DNA of 32,939 nt from an uncultured Caryophanales bacterium (GCA_946410555.1 CAMKAT010000014.1:1-32939), one strand, 5' to 3'; shown: positions 13,805-21,437, counted from the stretch's first letter. The notes: generated from the sequence alone by a model not told the origin. Made by a program: numbers and translations.

Positions 13805-16009
13805 TTAAGCTTTTAAAGTAAAGTAACCACCTTTATCTTTTGTCTTAGCATAATCACCTGAAGCTTTGCTTGATGTATATCCTTCTAAACTTTCACAATT
13901 AAAGAAAGTACTAGTTTTTTTGTCAGAAGCAAGTGATTCATTTGACCAAGCATTAGATACATAAATAATACGTAATTTACGACATGTATTAAATGTATTA
14001 ATCATATTAGTAACTTTATTTGATTTAACACCACTTAAATCAAGTGTTTCTAATTCTTTATCAGCAAAGAAAGTCATAGACATATTATTAACTTTAGTAG
14101 CATTTAAAGAAGATAAATCTATATTCTTTAATTTATAACAATAACCAAAAGCAGTCGCAAAATCTTCAAGAGCAGTATCTTCAAACCCAGATAAATTTAT
14201 TGAAGTTAATTCAAATAAATTAGCAAATGTACCATTTAAAGATTTATTACTATTTAATTTAATATTAGATAAATCTAATTTCTCTAAAGTTTTACAATTA
14301 CCAAACATACCTTTCGCACTTGTAACAAGTGGCATATTAGCATTACTTAAATCTATTTCTTTAAGATTTAAACAATTATAGAAAGTCATTTCTGCTGTAG
14401 TTGCATTAGCAAAATTCTTATTTTTTAATACTAAATTTTCTAAAGCTTGGCAATTATAGAAAACACCATTTAAACTTTTAACTCTAGAAAAATTAAAATT
14501 AGAAAGATCTAACTCTTTAAGTGAAGTACAATTTTGGAAAACCCAACCCATATCAGTAACATTAGTACATTTCCAAGAACTTAAATCTAATTCTTCAAGT
14601 TTATTACAGTTTTTAAAAGTACCTGTAAGATTAGTTAAATTACTTACATTAATTTTTTCAATATTATATATTTTTTTTAATTTTAAACAATTTACAAAAA
14701 CACCATTTAAATTTTTAACTTTACTAATAGTCTCAGGTAAATAAACATATTCTAATGAATTTCCAGTTACACTATCAGCACATCCAAACATTTGACTCAT
14801 ATCAGTTGCATTATCAAAAGAAGTATGTGATAAATCCATTGTTCCAGTTAAATTAGTACAATTATAAAAAACTTGACTAAGATTTGTAGTTTTCTTTAAA
14901 TTCCAATTTGTAACATCAATTGTCTTTAAATTACTACAAGCCATAAATATTCCTTGCAAAGTTGATGCATTAGAGGTATTCCAATTAGATACATCAAGGT
15001 AATCAAGGCTACTGCAACCTCTAAAAGCATAATTAAAATTACTTACATTAGAAACATCCCACTTAGATACACCAATAACACCTAATTTATAACAATAGCA
15101 AAACATTAAAGAAATATTACTAAATTTAGGAGATAAAATATCACCTTGATTATCAATAGCTTCTAATCCTTGAAAATTATAAAACATATATGATGCATTA
15201 GCAGGCCAATAAACTTTATTAGAAGAAGAATACCAACTTAATACCCCATTAGATGAATCATATTGAGCAAAGATTTTAGTAGTAGCACTACTATCACTTA
15301 AAACAGTACCGTTACTAATTGGAGCATTAGTTCTTCTAATTACTTTCAAATTAGTATCAACAGTATTATAATCAGCATCTACTTTACCACTAACTAATCT
15401 TTTTATAGTTTTATTAAAAGTAGCACCACTTAAAAATTGTGTTTCTCCATTTTGAGTATGAGTAGCACTAGCTCCACTACCAGATCCACTTGGTTCAGTC
15501 TTTTCAGAATCACAATCTACACATTTATAAGAAAAGCATCCTAGATCACTTATAGCATATTCATCAATATTAGTTTTAAAACCATTATCTCCAACTTTAA
15601 GATATCTAGTTACTTTTGAATTAGTTTTATTATTATATTCATAATTAGAAACCATAAATTGACTATTATGAATATTCATATAATACTTATTACCATTTAC
15701 ACTAGGATAAACTACAACATATCCTTTATTCTCTCCAGTATCAGCAAGTCCTAATGAATCTTCAATATCATATACAACACAAGTATTACTATAATCTAAA
15801 TTAACTGCAGCATCAGATTCGTATCTTGAAACAACATCTTCATAAATTTTATCTACATAAGCTGCAAAAGTATTCTTTTTGGCATCATTAATAATATTTG
15901 TAGTTATTGGTGCACCTAATGTAATAAGAAGTGCAATTACCACAATAACAGCAAGTAATTCTACTAAAGTAAAACCTTTTTTCTTTTCAATTGTATATAT
16001 ATCTTTCAT
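13805..16009 (-). CDS. Pilin-like protein fused to BspA/DUF285 leucine-rich repeats
   Basis: 734 residues. The N-terminus KKKGFTLVELLAVIVVIALLI is a class III (type IV prepilin) signal. Cleavage would fall between G12 and F13, with the conserved Glu at mature position 5 and a membrane helix over 13-35. A pilin-like globular domain (about 36-165) has paired Cys and the block NGNKYYMNIHNSQFMVSNYEYN. From about 200 to the end, some 17 DUF285/BspA-type units follow (xFxNCxxLxxLDLSxW). The gene would present an adhesin-like solenoid at the cell surface on a pilin anchor. Its start is supported by TAGGTGAT. A hairpin ends the preceding gene, so it may be transcribed alone. No pilus ATPase or prepilin peptidase is in the window. 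Confidence 0.85.
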   Translation of the reverse strand: MKDIYTIEKKKGFTLVELLAVIVVIALLITLGAPITTNIINDAKKNTFAAYVDKIYEDVVSRYESDAAVNLDYSNTCVVYDIEDSLGLADTGENKGYVVVYPSVNGNKYYMNIHNSQFMVSNYEYNNKTNSKVTRYLKVGDNGFKTNIDEYAISDLGCFSYKCVDCDSEKTEPSGSGSGASATHTQNGETQFLSGATFNKTIKRLVSGKVDADYNTVDTNLKVIRRTNAPISNGTVLSDSSATTKIFAQYDSSNGVLSWYSSSNKVYWPANASYMFYNFQGLEAIDNQGDILSPKFSNISLMFCYCYKLGVIGVSKWDVSNVSNFNYAFRGCSSLDYLDVSNWNTSNASTLQGIFMACSNLKTIDVTNWNLKKTTNLSQVFYNCTNLTGTMDLSHTSFDNATDMSQMFGCADSVTGNSLEYVYLPETISKVKNLNGVFVNCLKLKKIYNIEKINVSNLTNLTGTFKNCNKLEELDLSSWKCTNVTDMGWVFQNCTSLKELDLSNFNFSRVKSLNGVFYNCQALENLVLKNKNFANATTAEMTFYNCLNLKEIDLSNANMPLVTSAKGMFGNCKTLEKLDLSNIKLNSNKSLNGTFANLFELTSINLSGFEDTALEDFATAFGYCYKLKNIDLSSLNATKVNNMSMTFFADKELETLDLSGVKSNKVTNMINTFNTCRKLRIIYVSNAWSNESLASDKKTSTFFNCESLEGYTSSKASGDYAKTKDKGGYFTLKA

Positions 16010-16043
16010 AGTATCACCTATATTATTATTTTAGCATAACAAC

Positions 16044-16078
16044 ATAAAAAAAAGAAGAAGTGCTATTCACTTTCTTCT
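16044..16078 (-). terminator. Terminator after the small membrane protein at 16063
   Basis: On the - strand AGAAGAAAGTG pairs with CACTTCTTCT (one bulge) around a 5-nt loop, followed by TTTTTTTATG. It contains the stop of the gene at 16063-16506. Confidence 0.7.
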
Positions 16079-16506
16079 ACTTTATCATCAGCATATATTT
16101 CTTCTAATTTTTCTACTTTAGATTCATTATATTCATCTAAATATCCTTTATATCTAGAAGTAGTATATTGTTTTTGTCCAGTTACATATCCATATATTGA
16201 AAAATGTTCAATAGTATTACTTACCATAACTGAATCATTCTCATCATGTAAGAATGTTACTCTAATATCATTTTCTTCAAACTTTTCTAATTTATATCTA
16301 GTATCAAAGAATGTTGTATACTCTTGTTCATCATCAACAGAATCAGCTTTAAGAGCATCTACAAAAATACTTTCAGTTGCTTTATCTAATTTATTTTGCC
16401 AATAAATATTATTACAAAAATCAAATAGAACCGAAAATAAGAAAACTCCTACTGGTACTAATAATAAATATAATAATTCTCTTCTTTTACTTGCTTCTTT
16501 ATTCAT
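16063..16506 (-). CDS. Small single-pass membrane protein next to the pilin-like genes
   Basis: 147 residues. A basic N-terminus (MNKEASKRRELL) leads into one hydrophobic segment at about 11-31 (YLLLVPVGVFLFSVLFDF), then an acidic extracytoplasmic domain ending KVEESE. No GFTLVEL-type motif. It lies between two pilin-like genes on the same strand with short gaps (33 and 53 bp), so it may be a minor partner of that set, but the sequence itself names no family. No strong ribosome site is visible before the ATG (only GGAAGTG about 5 nt away). Confidence 0.6.
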   Translation of the reverse strand: MNKEASKRRELLYLLLVPVGVFLFSVLFDFCNNIYWQNKLDKATESIFVDALKADSVDDEQEYTTFFDTRYKLEKFEENDIRVTFLHDENDSVMVSNTIEHFSIYGYVTGQKQYTTSRYKGYLDEYNESKVEKLEEIYADDKVEESE

Positions 16507-16539
16507 AATGCACTTCCTATTCTCAATTAATTATATCAT

Positions 16540-16992
16540 TTATTTTTCTACCATAGTATAATCTTTACATTTAAGATTAGTAACTAATTCATCTACATTA
16601 AATGATTCATCATTAAAATTACTAGCACTTTCAATAATATTATTCTTATTTACAAAAAGTAAATTAGTAACAATAAATGATTTATTATGTATAGATAAAT
16701 ATACAGAATCATCTTTAACAATTGAATAACCCTCATAAGTACCTAAGTTATCAAAAGGTAAATCTTTTCTTATATCATAAATAACACAGTCATAAGTAGA
16801 ACCATTATAATACTTATTATAATCATCCATAGTCTTTTCAGATATATTATTAAGCATTTCCTCAAATACTTTTTCTTCAGTAATTCTAAATAGACTATTA
16901 ATGAAAGGTATAATCATAATACCAATAAAGACAACACCAATAATTGATAAAAATAATTCCCATATACTAAACTTTTTCTTCATACGCTTCAC
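16540..16992 (-). CDS. Pilin-like protein with a degenerate prepilin signal
   Basis: 150 residues. The N-terminus KKKFSIWELFLSIIGVVFIGIMI parallels KKKGFTLVELLAVIVVIALLI of the gene at 13805, but the processing glycine is missing. The Glu at position 5 of the would-be mature form is kept. The globular part also matches: CVIYDIRKDLPFDNLGTYEGYSIV and VYLSIHNKSFIVTNLLF correspond to CVVYDIEDSLGLADTGENKGYVVV and YYMNIHNSQFMVSNYEY. It has no BspA repeats. A two-domain relative, perhaps unprocessed and membrane-held. TAGGTGAA lies before the ATG. Confidence 0.65.
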   Translation of the reverse strand: MKRMKKKFSIWELFLSIIGVVFIGIMIIPFINSLFRITEEKVFEEMLNNISEKTMDDYNKYYNGSTYDCVIYDIRKDLPFDNLGTYEGYSIVKDDSVYLSIHNKSFIVTNLLFVNKNNIIESASNFNDESFNVDELVTNLKCKDYTMVEK

Positions 16993-17019
16993 CTATCATA
17001 TTTAATATATCATAATTGC

Positions 17020-17050
17020 ATAAAAAAAAGAAGAATACTAATTCTTCTTT
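17020..17050 (-). terminator. Terminator of uvrC
   Basis: AAAGAAGAAT (17027-17036) pairs perfectly with ATTCTTCTTT (17041-17050). On the - strand a run of T residues follows. The uvrC stop lies in the loop. Confidence 0.85.
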
Positions 17051-18834
17051 AAAAAATCTTGTAAATATTTTTTAAGATTAATACTAATATTTTCAGGTAA
17101 TATTTCTTTAAGTTCATCAATTGATGCTTCACTCATCTTTTTAACACTACCGAACCTTTTTATTAATTCTTTCTTTCTTACAGCCCCTATTCCATCAATA
17201 TTATCTAAGACTGATGAAATAGATCCTTTATTTCTTATTTCTCTGTGATAGCTAATAGCAAATCTATGAACCTCATCTTGAATAAAAGTTAAATAATGGA
17301 ATAAATCACTTGTCTTATCTATTTCATAGATTTCTTCAGTATCTCCATCCATTAATGCATTAGTTGAGTGTTTATCATTCTTAACTAAACCGCATACTTT
17401 TATTCTATCTTGAAGATTCAATGAATCAATTATTTCTTTAACAGCATGTATTTGTCCTAAGCCACCATCAACAAGTATTAAATCAGGTAATTCAGACTTT
17501 TCTACTAATGCTCTATAGTATCTACGATAAGTAACTTCTTTCATAGTTCCATAGTCATCATTAACATCCATAGAAACTTTAAACTTTCTATAGTTATTCT
17601 TACTAGGAACTCCCTCGATAAATACTACCATAGCACTTACTGCAAATGAACCAAACAAGTGTGAGTTATCAAATGATTCAATTCTATGAATAGATCTACC
17701 AAGAAGTTTACTTAATTCTTCATTAGCACCCTTAGTTCTATCAACTTTTCTTATATTTTGTTTAATATTATTTGAATGATTAATCTTAGCATTCTCATAA
17801 ACTAAATCTAAAAGTTTTTTCTTAGGTCCTTTTTCTACATAGATAAAGTTATTACTAATAGCTTCATTAAGTATATCTTTATCAATAATATTAGGAATAA
17901 TAATTTCTCTAGGAATTTCATTTCTTTGATAAAAGTTAGCTAAATAATTAAGAATAGCTTCTTCTGGTTCATCATCAGGAATATTAATTATTTCATTCTT
18001 AGAACCAATTAATTTACCTTTACGAACAAAGAATATATTAATAGATAAAAATGCATCTTTATAATAATAGTTAAATACATCTCTATTAACTAAGTCAGAC
18101 ATATCAATCTTTTGTCTTTCTTGAATAATATCAATATAATCTAGATATTCTTTTAATTCATGTGCTCTTTCAAAATCTAAATTACCACTTGCATTTTCAA
18201 TTCTTTCTAAGATTTTATCTCTAATGATAGAATCATTTCCATTAAAGAATGAAGTTATATCATTAATCATACTATCTACGATAGTTTGATCATATTCTTT
18301 ACAACAATAACCTAAACATTCATGTATATGATAATAAAGACATACTTCCTTAGGTTTACCGTTACATTTCTTCAAAGGATATATTTCATTTAATAGTCTA
18401 ACTATATGGTTAGCAGCCGTAGCATTAACAAAAGGACCATATAAAGTTCTTCCTTCACGTTTTTTAATATTTAAATATCTTACTACTTTTAATTCAGGAT
18501 AAGGAGTTTTAACTAATTCTATATATGGATAACTCTTATCATCTTTAAGAAGAATATTATATTTAGGATTATATTTCTTAATTAAGTTAATCTCTAATAG
18601 AAAAGACTCTAATTCTGAAGAAGTAACAATAAAAGTAAAATCATATATATTTTTAACTAATTCTTGAGTCTTACCATTTTGTTTACCATTAAAATAAGAA
18701 GTCATTCTATTTTTAAGATCTTTAGCTTTACCTACATATATAATTACACCATTAGAATCTCTATATTGATAACTACCTGGTTTATGTGGTACAAGAGCTA
18801 GTTTTTCTTTTAAATAATCTAACCTAGGATTCAT
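17038..18834 (-). CDS. uvrC: Excinuclease ABC subunit C
   Basis: UvrC makes both incisions around a DNA lesion in nucleotide excision repair with UvrA and UvrB. 598 residues is full length. The N-terminal GIY-YIG nuclease has PGSYQYRDSNGVIIYVGKAKDLKNRMTSYF. A UVR UvrB-binding motif follows near 200-230 (DFERAHELKEYLDYI). The RNase H-like nuclease has SFDNSHLFGSFAVSAMVVF and LILVDGGLGQIHAV, plus EVHRFAISYHRE. A helix-hairpin-helix domain closes the protein (IDGIGAVRKKELIKRFGSVKKM). AAAGGAG precedes the ATG. It is a single-gene unit that diverges from the peptidase gene at 18934 with overlapping promoters. Confidence 0.97.
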   Translation of the reverse strand: MNPRLDYLKEKLALVPHKPGSYQYRDSNGVIIYVGKAKDLKNRMTSYFNGKQNGKTQELVKNIYDFTFIVTSSELESFLLEINLIKKYNPKYNILLKDDKSYPYIELVKTPYPELKVVRYLNIKKREGRTLYGPFVNATAANHIVRLLNEIYPLKKCNGKPKEVCLYYHIHECLGYCCKEYDQTIVDSMINDITSFFNGNDSIIRDKILERIENASGNLDFERAHELKEYLDYIDIIQERQKIDMSDLVNRDVFNYYYKDAFLSINIFFVRKGKLIGSKNEIINIPDDEPEEAILNYLANFYQRNEIPREIIIPNIIDKDILNEAISNNFIYVEKGPKKKLLDLVYENAKINHSNNIKQNIRKVDRTKGANEELSKLLGRSIHRIESFDNSHLFGSFAVSAMVVFIEGVPSKNNYRKFKVSMDVNDDYGTMKEVTYRRYYRALVEKSELPDLILVDGGLGQIHAVKEIIDSLNLQDRIKVCGLVKNDKHSTNALMDGDTEEIYEIDKTSDLFHYLTFIQDEVHRFAISYHREIRNKGSISSVLDNIDGIGAVRKKELIKRFGSVKKMSEASIDELKEILPENISINLKKYLQDFLKKN

Positions 18835-18857
18835 ACTAAAACTCCTTTCTTGAAGTT

Positions 18858-18886
18858 ATTATATAATAAATATATATTAATTGCAC
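18858..18886 (-). promoter_or_regulatory. uvrC promoter (shares its -35 with the divergent promoter)
   Basis: On the - strand GTGCAA (18886-18881), 17 bp, TATAAT (18863-18858). The -35 is the exact complement of the TTGCAC used by the + strand promoter. Confidence 0.5.
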
Positions 18887-18909
18887 TAATCCCTAATATT
18901 TGATAAGAT
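18881..18909 (+). promoter_or_regulatory. Promoter of the M3-like peptidase gene
   Basis: TTGCAC (18881-18886), 17 bp, TAAGAT (18904-18909), with TGA before the -10 (extended). AAAAAGGAG precedes the ATG at 18934. Confidence 0.6.
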
Positions 18910-18933
18910 AATTCTTCGAAAAAGGAGCTTAAT

Positions 18934-19923
18934 ATGGAAAATATAAATACAAAGTACTCATTTCTTACAGATAAATCAGCAAGAGAATTTTATTATCCTG
19001 CACTTTTTGATGACTTTAAGAAAAGATTCAATGAAGATAAATCATTATTAAAAAATTTCTCTGAAGAGTTATTAGTATTTTTAAATAACTTAGAATATGA
19101 CTATCTTAAGAAAACTAAAACAATAAATCTTAATTATGAAACTAATAAAGAAGAATTACTTGAAGAAATAACAAACTTCATTATATCTCTTGAAGATAAA
19201 GAGATTATAAATGAATATGCAAAAATAATAAGTAATGAGGAATCAATTAATATTGATAATAAAGAAAACGAAATATTTTCCGGAAATTGTATTACTGAAA
19301 ACAAGAATTCACATATAACATTAATTCAAAGAAATACTCTCGAAGACTTTACTATCCTAGCCCATGAATTTGGACATGCACTTGAATATAAAATATATGG
19401 TAATCAATTAAATGATTATATTAAATATTCTTTCTTTGAAGTATCAAGCTATTATTTTGAATTATTAATGATGAATCATATTGAAAAGAATACAAATTTT
19501 AATATACCAGCATCATTATTAATAGGAAATAAAATAAATTATATAAGTAGATATATATGGCAATATCACTTAGCAAATTATATTAATTCCTTAAATTCAT
19601 ATAATGATTATTTAATCAAAGATTATGTATCTAAATCATTATCAATTAATTGTTATAATGACAGCACTAATTCATTACATCTTCATAATGTCGAAGAAAC
19701 AACTAATCTAATATCATCATTTATGATAGCCTGCAATTTATATTTAGAAACCATAAATGATAAAGAAAAAGGTCTTAATAAATACAAATCTTTGATGACT
19801 AGTCCAAACTTCGATTTAATGGAATTCTTAGATTATAACTCGATTAACTTCATGAGAGATAATACTCCATATGAACTACTAAAAATACAATCAGAGATAG
19901 CATACAAAAAATTAATTAAATAG
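18934..19923 (+). CDS. M3-like zinc peptidase (short oligoendopeptidase relative)
   Basis: 329 residues. The motif LAHEFGHALEYKIYG (HEFGH at about 144-148) is followed about 20 residues later by FFEVSSYYFELLM, whose Glu fits the third zinc ligand of the M3 (PepF-like) clan. An N-terminal helical region and a C-terminal lobe ending with PYELLKIQSEIA are present. PepF proteins are near 600 residues, so this is about half size and lacks the long N-terminal lobe. No signal peptide, so it is probably a cytoplasmic peptidase. It shares a + strand unit with yigZ (22-bp gap). It is not closely similar to the five HExxH proteins at 5.2-9.8 kb, whose motif is LHExxHAxQ. Confidence 0.78.
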   Translation: MENINTKYSFLTDKSAREFYYPALFDDFKKRFNEDKSLLKNFSEELLVFLNNLEYDYLKKTKTINLNYETNKEELLEEITNFIISLEDKEIINEYAKIISNEESINIDNKENEIFSGNCITENKNSHITLIQRNTLEDFTILAHEFGHALEYKIYGNQLNDYIKYSFFEVSSYYFELLMMNHIEKNTNFNIPASLLIGNKINYISRYIWQYHLANYINSLNSYNDYLIKDYVSKSLSINCYNDSTNSLHLHNVEETTNLISSFMIACNLYLETINDKEKGLNKYKSLMTSPNFDLMEFLDYNSINFMRDNTPYELLKIQSEIAYKKLIK

Positions 19924-19945
19924 TATAATAAAGTTAGGTGATTAT

Positions 19946-20302
19946 ATGAAACTAATCAAAACTGAAGAAGTTATAGTAAAAAAATCTAAATTCATAGGAT
20001 ATCTATATGAAATAGATTCAAAAGAAGAAGCTAAAAAAATCATCGATGATTTACACACTGAACATAAAAAAGCAAGACACATCCCATATGCTTATAAAGT
20101 AAATGGAACTGCTTCAAAGTCAGATGATAAAGAACCAAGCAATACTGCAGGTATGCCTATTTATAATCTACTAGAAAGAAAGAATATGGATAATTCATTA
20201 ATCGCAGTAGTAAGATACTTCGGAGGCATCAAACTTGGAGCTGGCGGCCTTTTTAGAGCATATATGGATGCTGCAAATAAGGTGTGTGAAAAAGACGAAT
20301 AA
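19946..20302 (+). CDS. yigZ: YigZ/IMPACT family protein, N-terminal domain only
   Basis: 118 residues with the UPF0029 signature: KKSKFIGYL, ARHIPYAYKV, DDKEPSNTAGMPIYNLLE and AVVRYFGGIKLGAGGLFRAY. Family members in bacteria are usually near 200 residues with a second ferredoxin-like domain (DUF1949), which is missing here. The stop TAA directly follows AANKVCEKDE. AGGTGAT lies before the ATG. It is second in an operon with the peptidase gene. A role in translation or stress, as for IMPACT, is known only loosely for the family. The short form may be natural in small genomes or reflect loss of the 3' half beside the toxin-antitoxin-like locus. Confidence 0.85.
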   Translation: MKLIKTEEVIVKKSKFIGYLYEIDSKEEAKKIIDDLHTEHKKARHIPYAYKVNGTASKSDDKEPSNTAGMPIYNLLERKNMDNSLIAVVRYFGGIKLGAGGLFRAYMDAANKVCEKDE

Positions 20303-20335
20303 AGAAGCTTTAATAAAAAAAGATATATAAAATAA

Positions 20336-20364
20336 TTGATATAAAATATCAAATATAATACAAT
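20336..20364 (+). promoter_or_regulatory. Promoter of a candidate antitoxin small RNA
   Basis: TTGATA (20336-20341), 17 bp, TACAAT (20359-20364). Transcription would start near 20371. Confidence 0.65.
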
Positions 20365-20370
20365 ATATGT

Positions 20371-20442
20371 AGAGGAAGCATTACCTACGTAATGTTATCT
20401 CGTTTGGAGATAAGCATCGGTATTTTAACTGATGCTTTTTTT
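20371..20442 (+). ncRNA. Candidate antisense/antitoxin small RNA (about 72 nt)
   Basis: Three consecutive hairpins follow the promoter. Hairpin 1 is CATTAC/GTAATG (20379-20394). Hairpin 2 is TTATCTC/GAGATAA (20395-20413). Hairpin 3 is the terminator GCATCGGT/ACTGATGC (20414-20435) with seven T. The stretch GAGATAAGCATCGG is repeated in the same DNA orientation at 20588-20601, in the 5' part of the opposite, convergent transcript. The two RNAs are therefore complementary there, as in the par (RNA I/RNA II) type I toxin-antitoxin system. No open frame with a ribosome site fits this RNA. Confidence 0.6.
20414..20442 (+). terminator. Terminator of the small RNA
   Basis: GCATCGGT and ACTGATGC pair over 8 bp with one G-U pair and a 6-nt loop, then TTTTTTT. 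On the - strand the same hairpin may also stop the peptide mRNA, although its tail is poorer in U. Confidence 0.8.
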
Positions 20443-20483
20443 ATTAACCAAAACCCCCTGAAAGCCTTGTTATTGCCTAAAGA

Positions 20484-20555
20484 TTATATAAACAATATTA
20501 ATAAAATAATAATTACCTTAAATAGTATGATTAGTGGGTCATTTCTATTAAGCAT
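20484..20555 (-). CDS. 23-residue hydrophobic peptide, candidate type I toxin
   Basis: A tiny frame, ATG at 20555 to TAA at 20484. The peptide starts MLNRNDPLIILFK and continues as an almost pure Val/Ile/Leu/Phe stretch ending LLILFI, enough for one membrane helix. The ribosome site GAGGTGAT (20567-20560), 4 nt before the ATG, is an eight-base match to the 16S anti-SD complement, far better than chance in this AT-rich spacer. A -35/-10 pair lies at 20644-20616. In the mRNA, GTTATCTCAC (20595-20586) can form a 10-bp helix (three G-U) with GTGAGGTGAT (20569-20560), hiding the ribosome site. Hydrophobic peptides of this size are typical of type I toxins (Fst, Ibs, TisB types). I do not recognise the exact family. 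Confidence 0.55.
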   Translation of the reverse strand: MLNRNDPLIILFKVIIILLILFI

Positions 20556-20587
20556 AATTATCACCTCACCTTCTATTACTAGTTAGT

Positions 20588-20601
20588 GAGATAACATCAG
20601 G
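20588..20601 (+). repeat. Direct repeat of the small RNA segment 20407-20420
   Basis: GAGATAACATCAGG here against GAGATAAGCATCGG at 20407-20420: the same orientation, one base inserted and one removed. Because the two transcripts run towards each other, this gives about 12-13 nt of RNA-RNA complementarity flanking the peptide gene, like repeats DRa and DRb of par. The same spot overlaps the arm that masks the ribosome site. A weaker inverted similarity also links the two 5' ends (TAGAGGAAGCATTACC and TAGAGGGAGTGTTATCC). Confidence 0.6.
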
Positions 20602-20615
20602 ATAACACTCCCTCT

Positions 20616-20644
20616 AATATACTTATACACGGTTACCCCCTCAA
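20616..20644 (-). promoter_or_regulatory. Promoter of the candidate toxin mRNA
   Basis: On the - strand TTGAGG (20644-20639), 17 bp, TATATT (20621-20616), giving a start near 20609 and a 5' leader of about 54 nt. Between here and 20740 the spacer holds only a small hairpin (CAGATT/AATCTG, 20683-20699), two CCCCCTC tracts and no gene. Confidence 0.5.
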
Positions 20645-20730
20645 ATTACTTGAAATTTCTTTCAAAAATGTTCTGACCCCCTCAGATTTTAAAAATCTGT
20701 TATATTTTGTAAAATAATTTACTGTAAAAA

Positions 20731-20764
20731 AAAGTAAAATAAGAGATAACAATTGTTATCTCTT
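20731..20764 (-). terminator. Terminator of the gene at 20763
   Basis: AAGAGATAAC (20741-20750) and GTTATCTCTT (20755-20764) pair perfectly over 10 bp. On the - strand ATTTTACTTTTTTTTAC follows. Confidence 0.85.
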
Positions 20765-21437
20765 ATTTATTTAAACTTCTAGTTTTTGGTTTATCTTCAT
20801 TTTTATTAATATAAGTATGAGTTTCAGAATCATATTCTATATTAAACTTATCAAATAGTTCTTGAGCATTATTAATATTCTTAGTACCTAAAATTTCTTC
20901 AGGATCAAAATTATCTAAAGTAGTTTCAATTTCTTTTTTATTTATAACTTTCTTAGGTTTTACTTCTATTAAACCAACATGAGTTTTAGGTTTATTTTTA
21001 ACTGGAGTTTCTTTTACCACTTCTTCTAATTTTTTTTCTACCATCTCTTCTTCTTTTTCTTCGTCAACTTTTATAGAATCATAATTAATCATTATCGCAG
21101 TCGATATAGATGGGTCTTTAGAATACAATTCTTTTTGTTCTTTAGTCATTTCTTTTAATCCACCAATCATATTAAGAGTAAGTATTGTTTCACCCTTTTG
21201 TCTTTGGTAAACATATCCTGCATAAAAAGAACCAAAAATATTTAATACAGGAACTTTAGAACATAAAGTTAATAACTCAGAACTTCCAAGTAAATCATCC
21301 AATTTACTTCTTACTTTATCAAAATCAATAATATAACCTTGATCGCATAAATCTTTTAATAATCTAAAAAAGATAATAAAATTCATTGCTTTACTTGTTG
21401 GAATAGAAAGCAAACATAATGCTAAAATTTGAATCAT
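20763..21437 (-). CDS. Unrecognised protein with hydrophobic N-terminus and acidic/basic tail
   Basis: 224 residues. The N-terminus (MIQILALCLLSIPTSKAMNFIIFFRLL) is hydrophobic and could be a signal-anchor. A second apolar patch, VPVLNIFGSFYAGYVYQ, lies near 63-79. From about 125 the chain is strongly charged (DEEKEEEMVEKKLEEVVKE, then Lys/Pro-rich) and looks disordered. The C-terminal FDPEEILGTKNINNAQELFDKFNIEYDSETHTYI may be a short folded module. Well supported start (AAAAAGGAG). Monocistronic, with its own promoter and terminator. No family recognised. Confidence 0.65.
   Translation of the reverse strand: MIQILALCLLSIPTSKAMNFIIFFRLLKDLCDQGYIIDFDKVRSKLDDLLGSSELLTLCSKVPVLNIFGSFYAGYVYQRQKGETILTLNMIGGLKEMTKEQKELYSKDPSISTAIMINYDSIKVDEEKEEEMVEKKLEEVVKETPVKNKPKTHVGLIEVKPKKVINKKEIETTLDNFDPEEILGTKNINNAQELFDKFNIEYDSETHTYINKNEDKPKTRSLNK

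Noticed and set aside
20371..20442. Riboswitch (preQ1 or another small class)
   Set aside because: No downstream same-strand gene follows the terminator, and no conserved aptamer motif could be recognised. The complementarity to the opposite transcript explains the layout better.
20392..20586. 64-codon + strand frame across the small RNA and peptide region
   Set aside because: It starts in the middle of the structured RNA, runs through its terminator and has no ribosome site. The opposite-strand 23-codon frame has a strong one.
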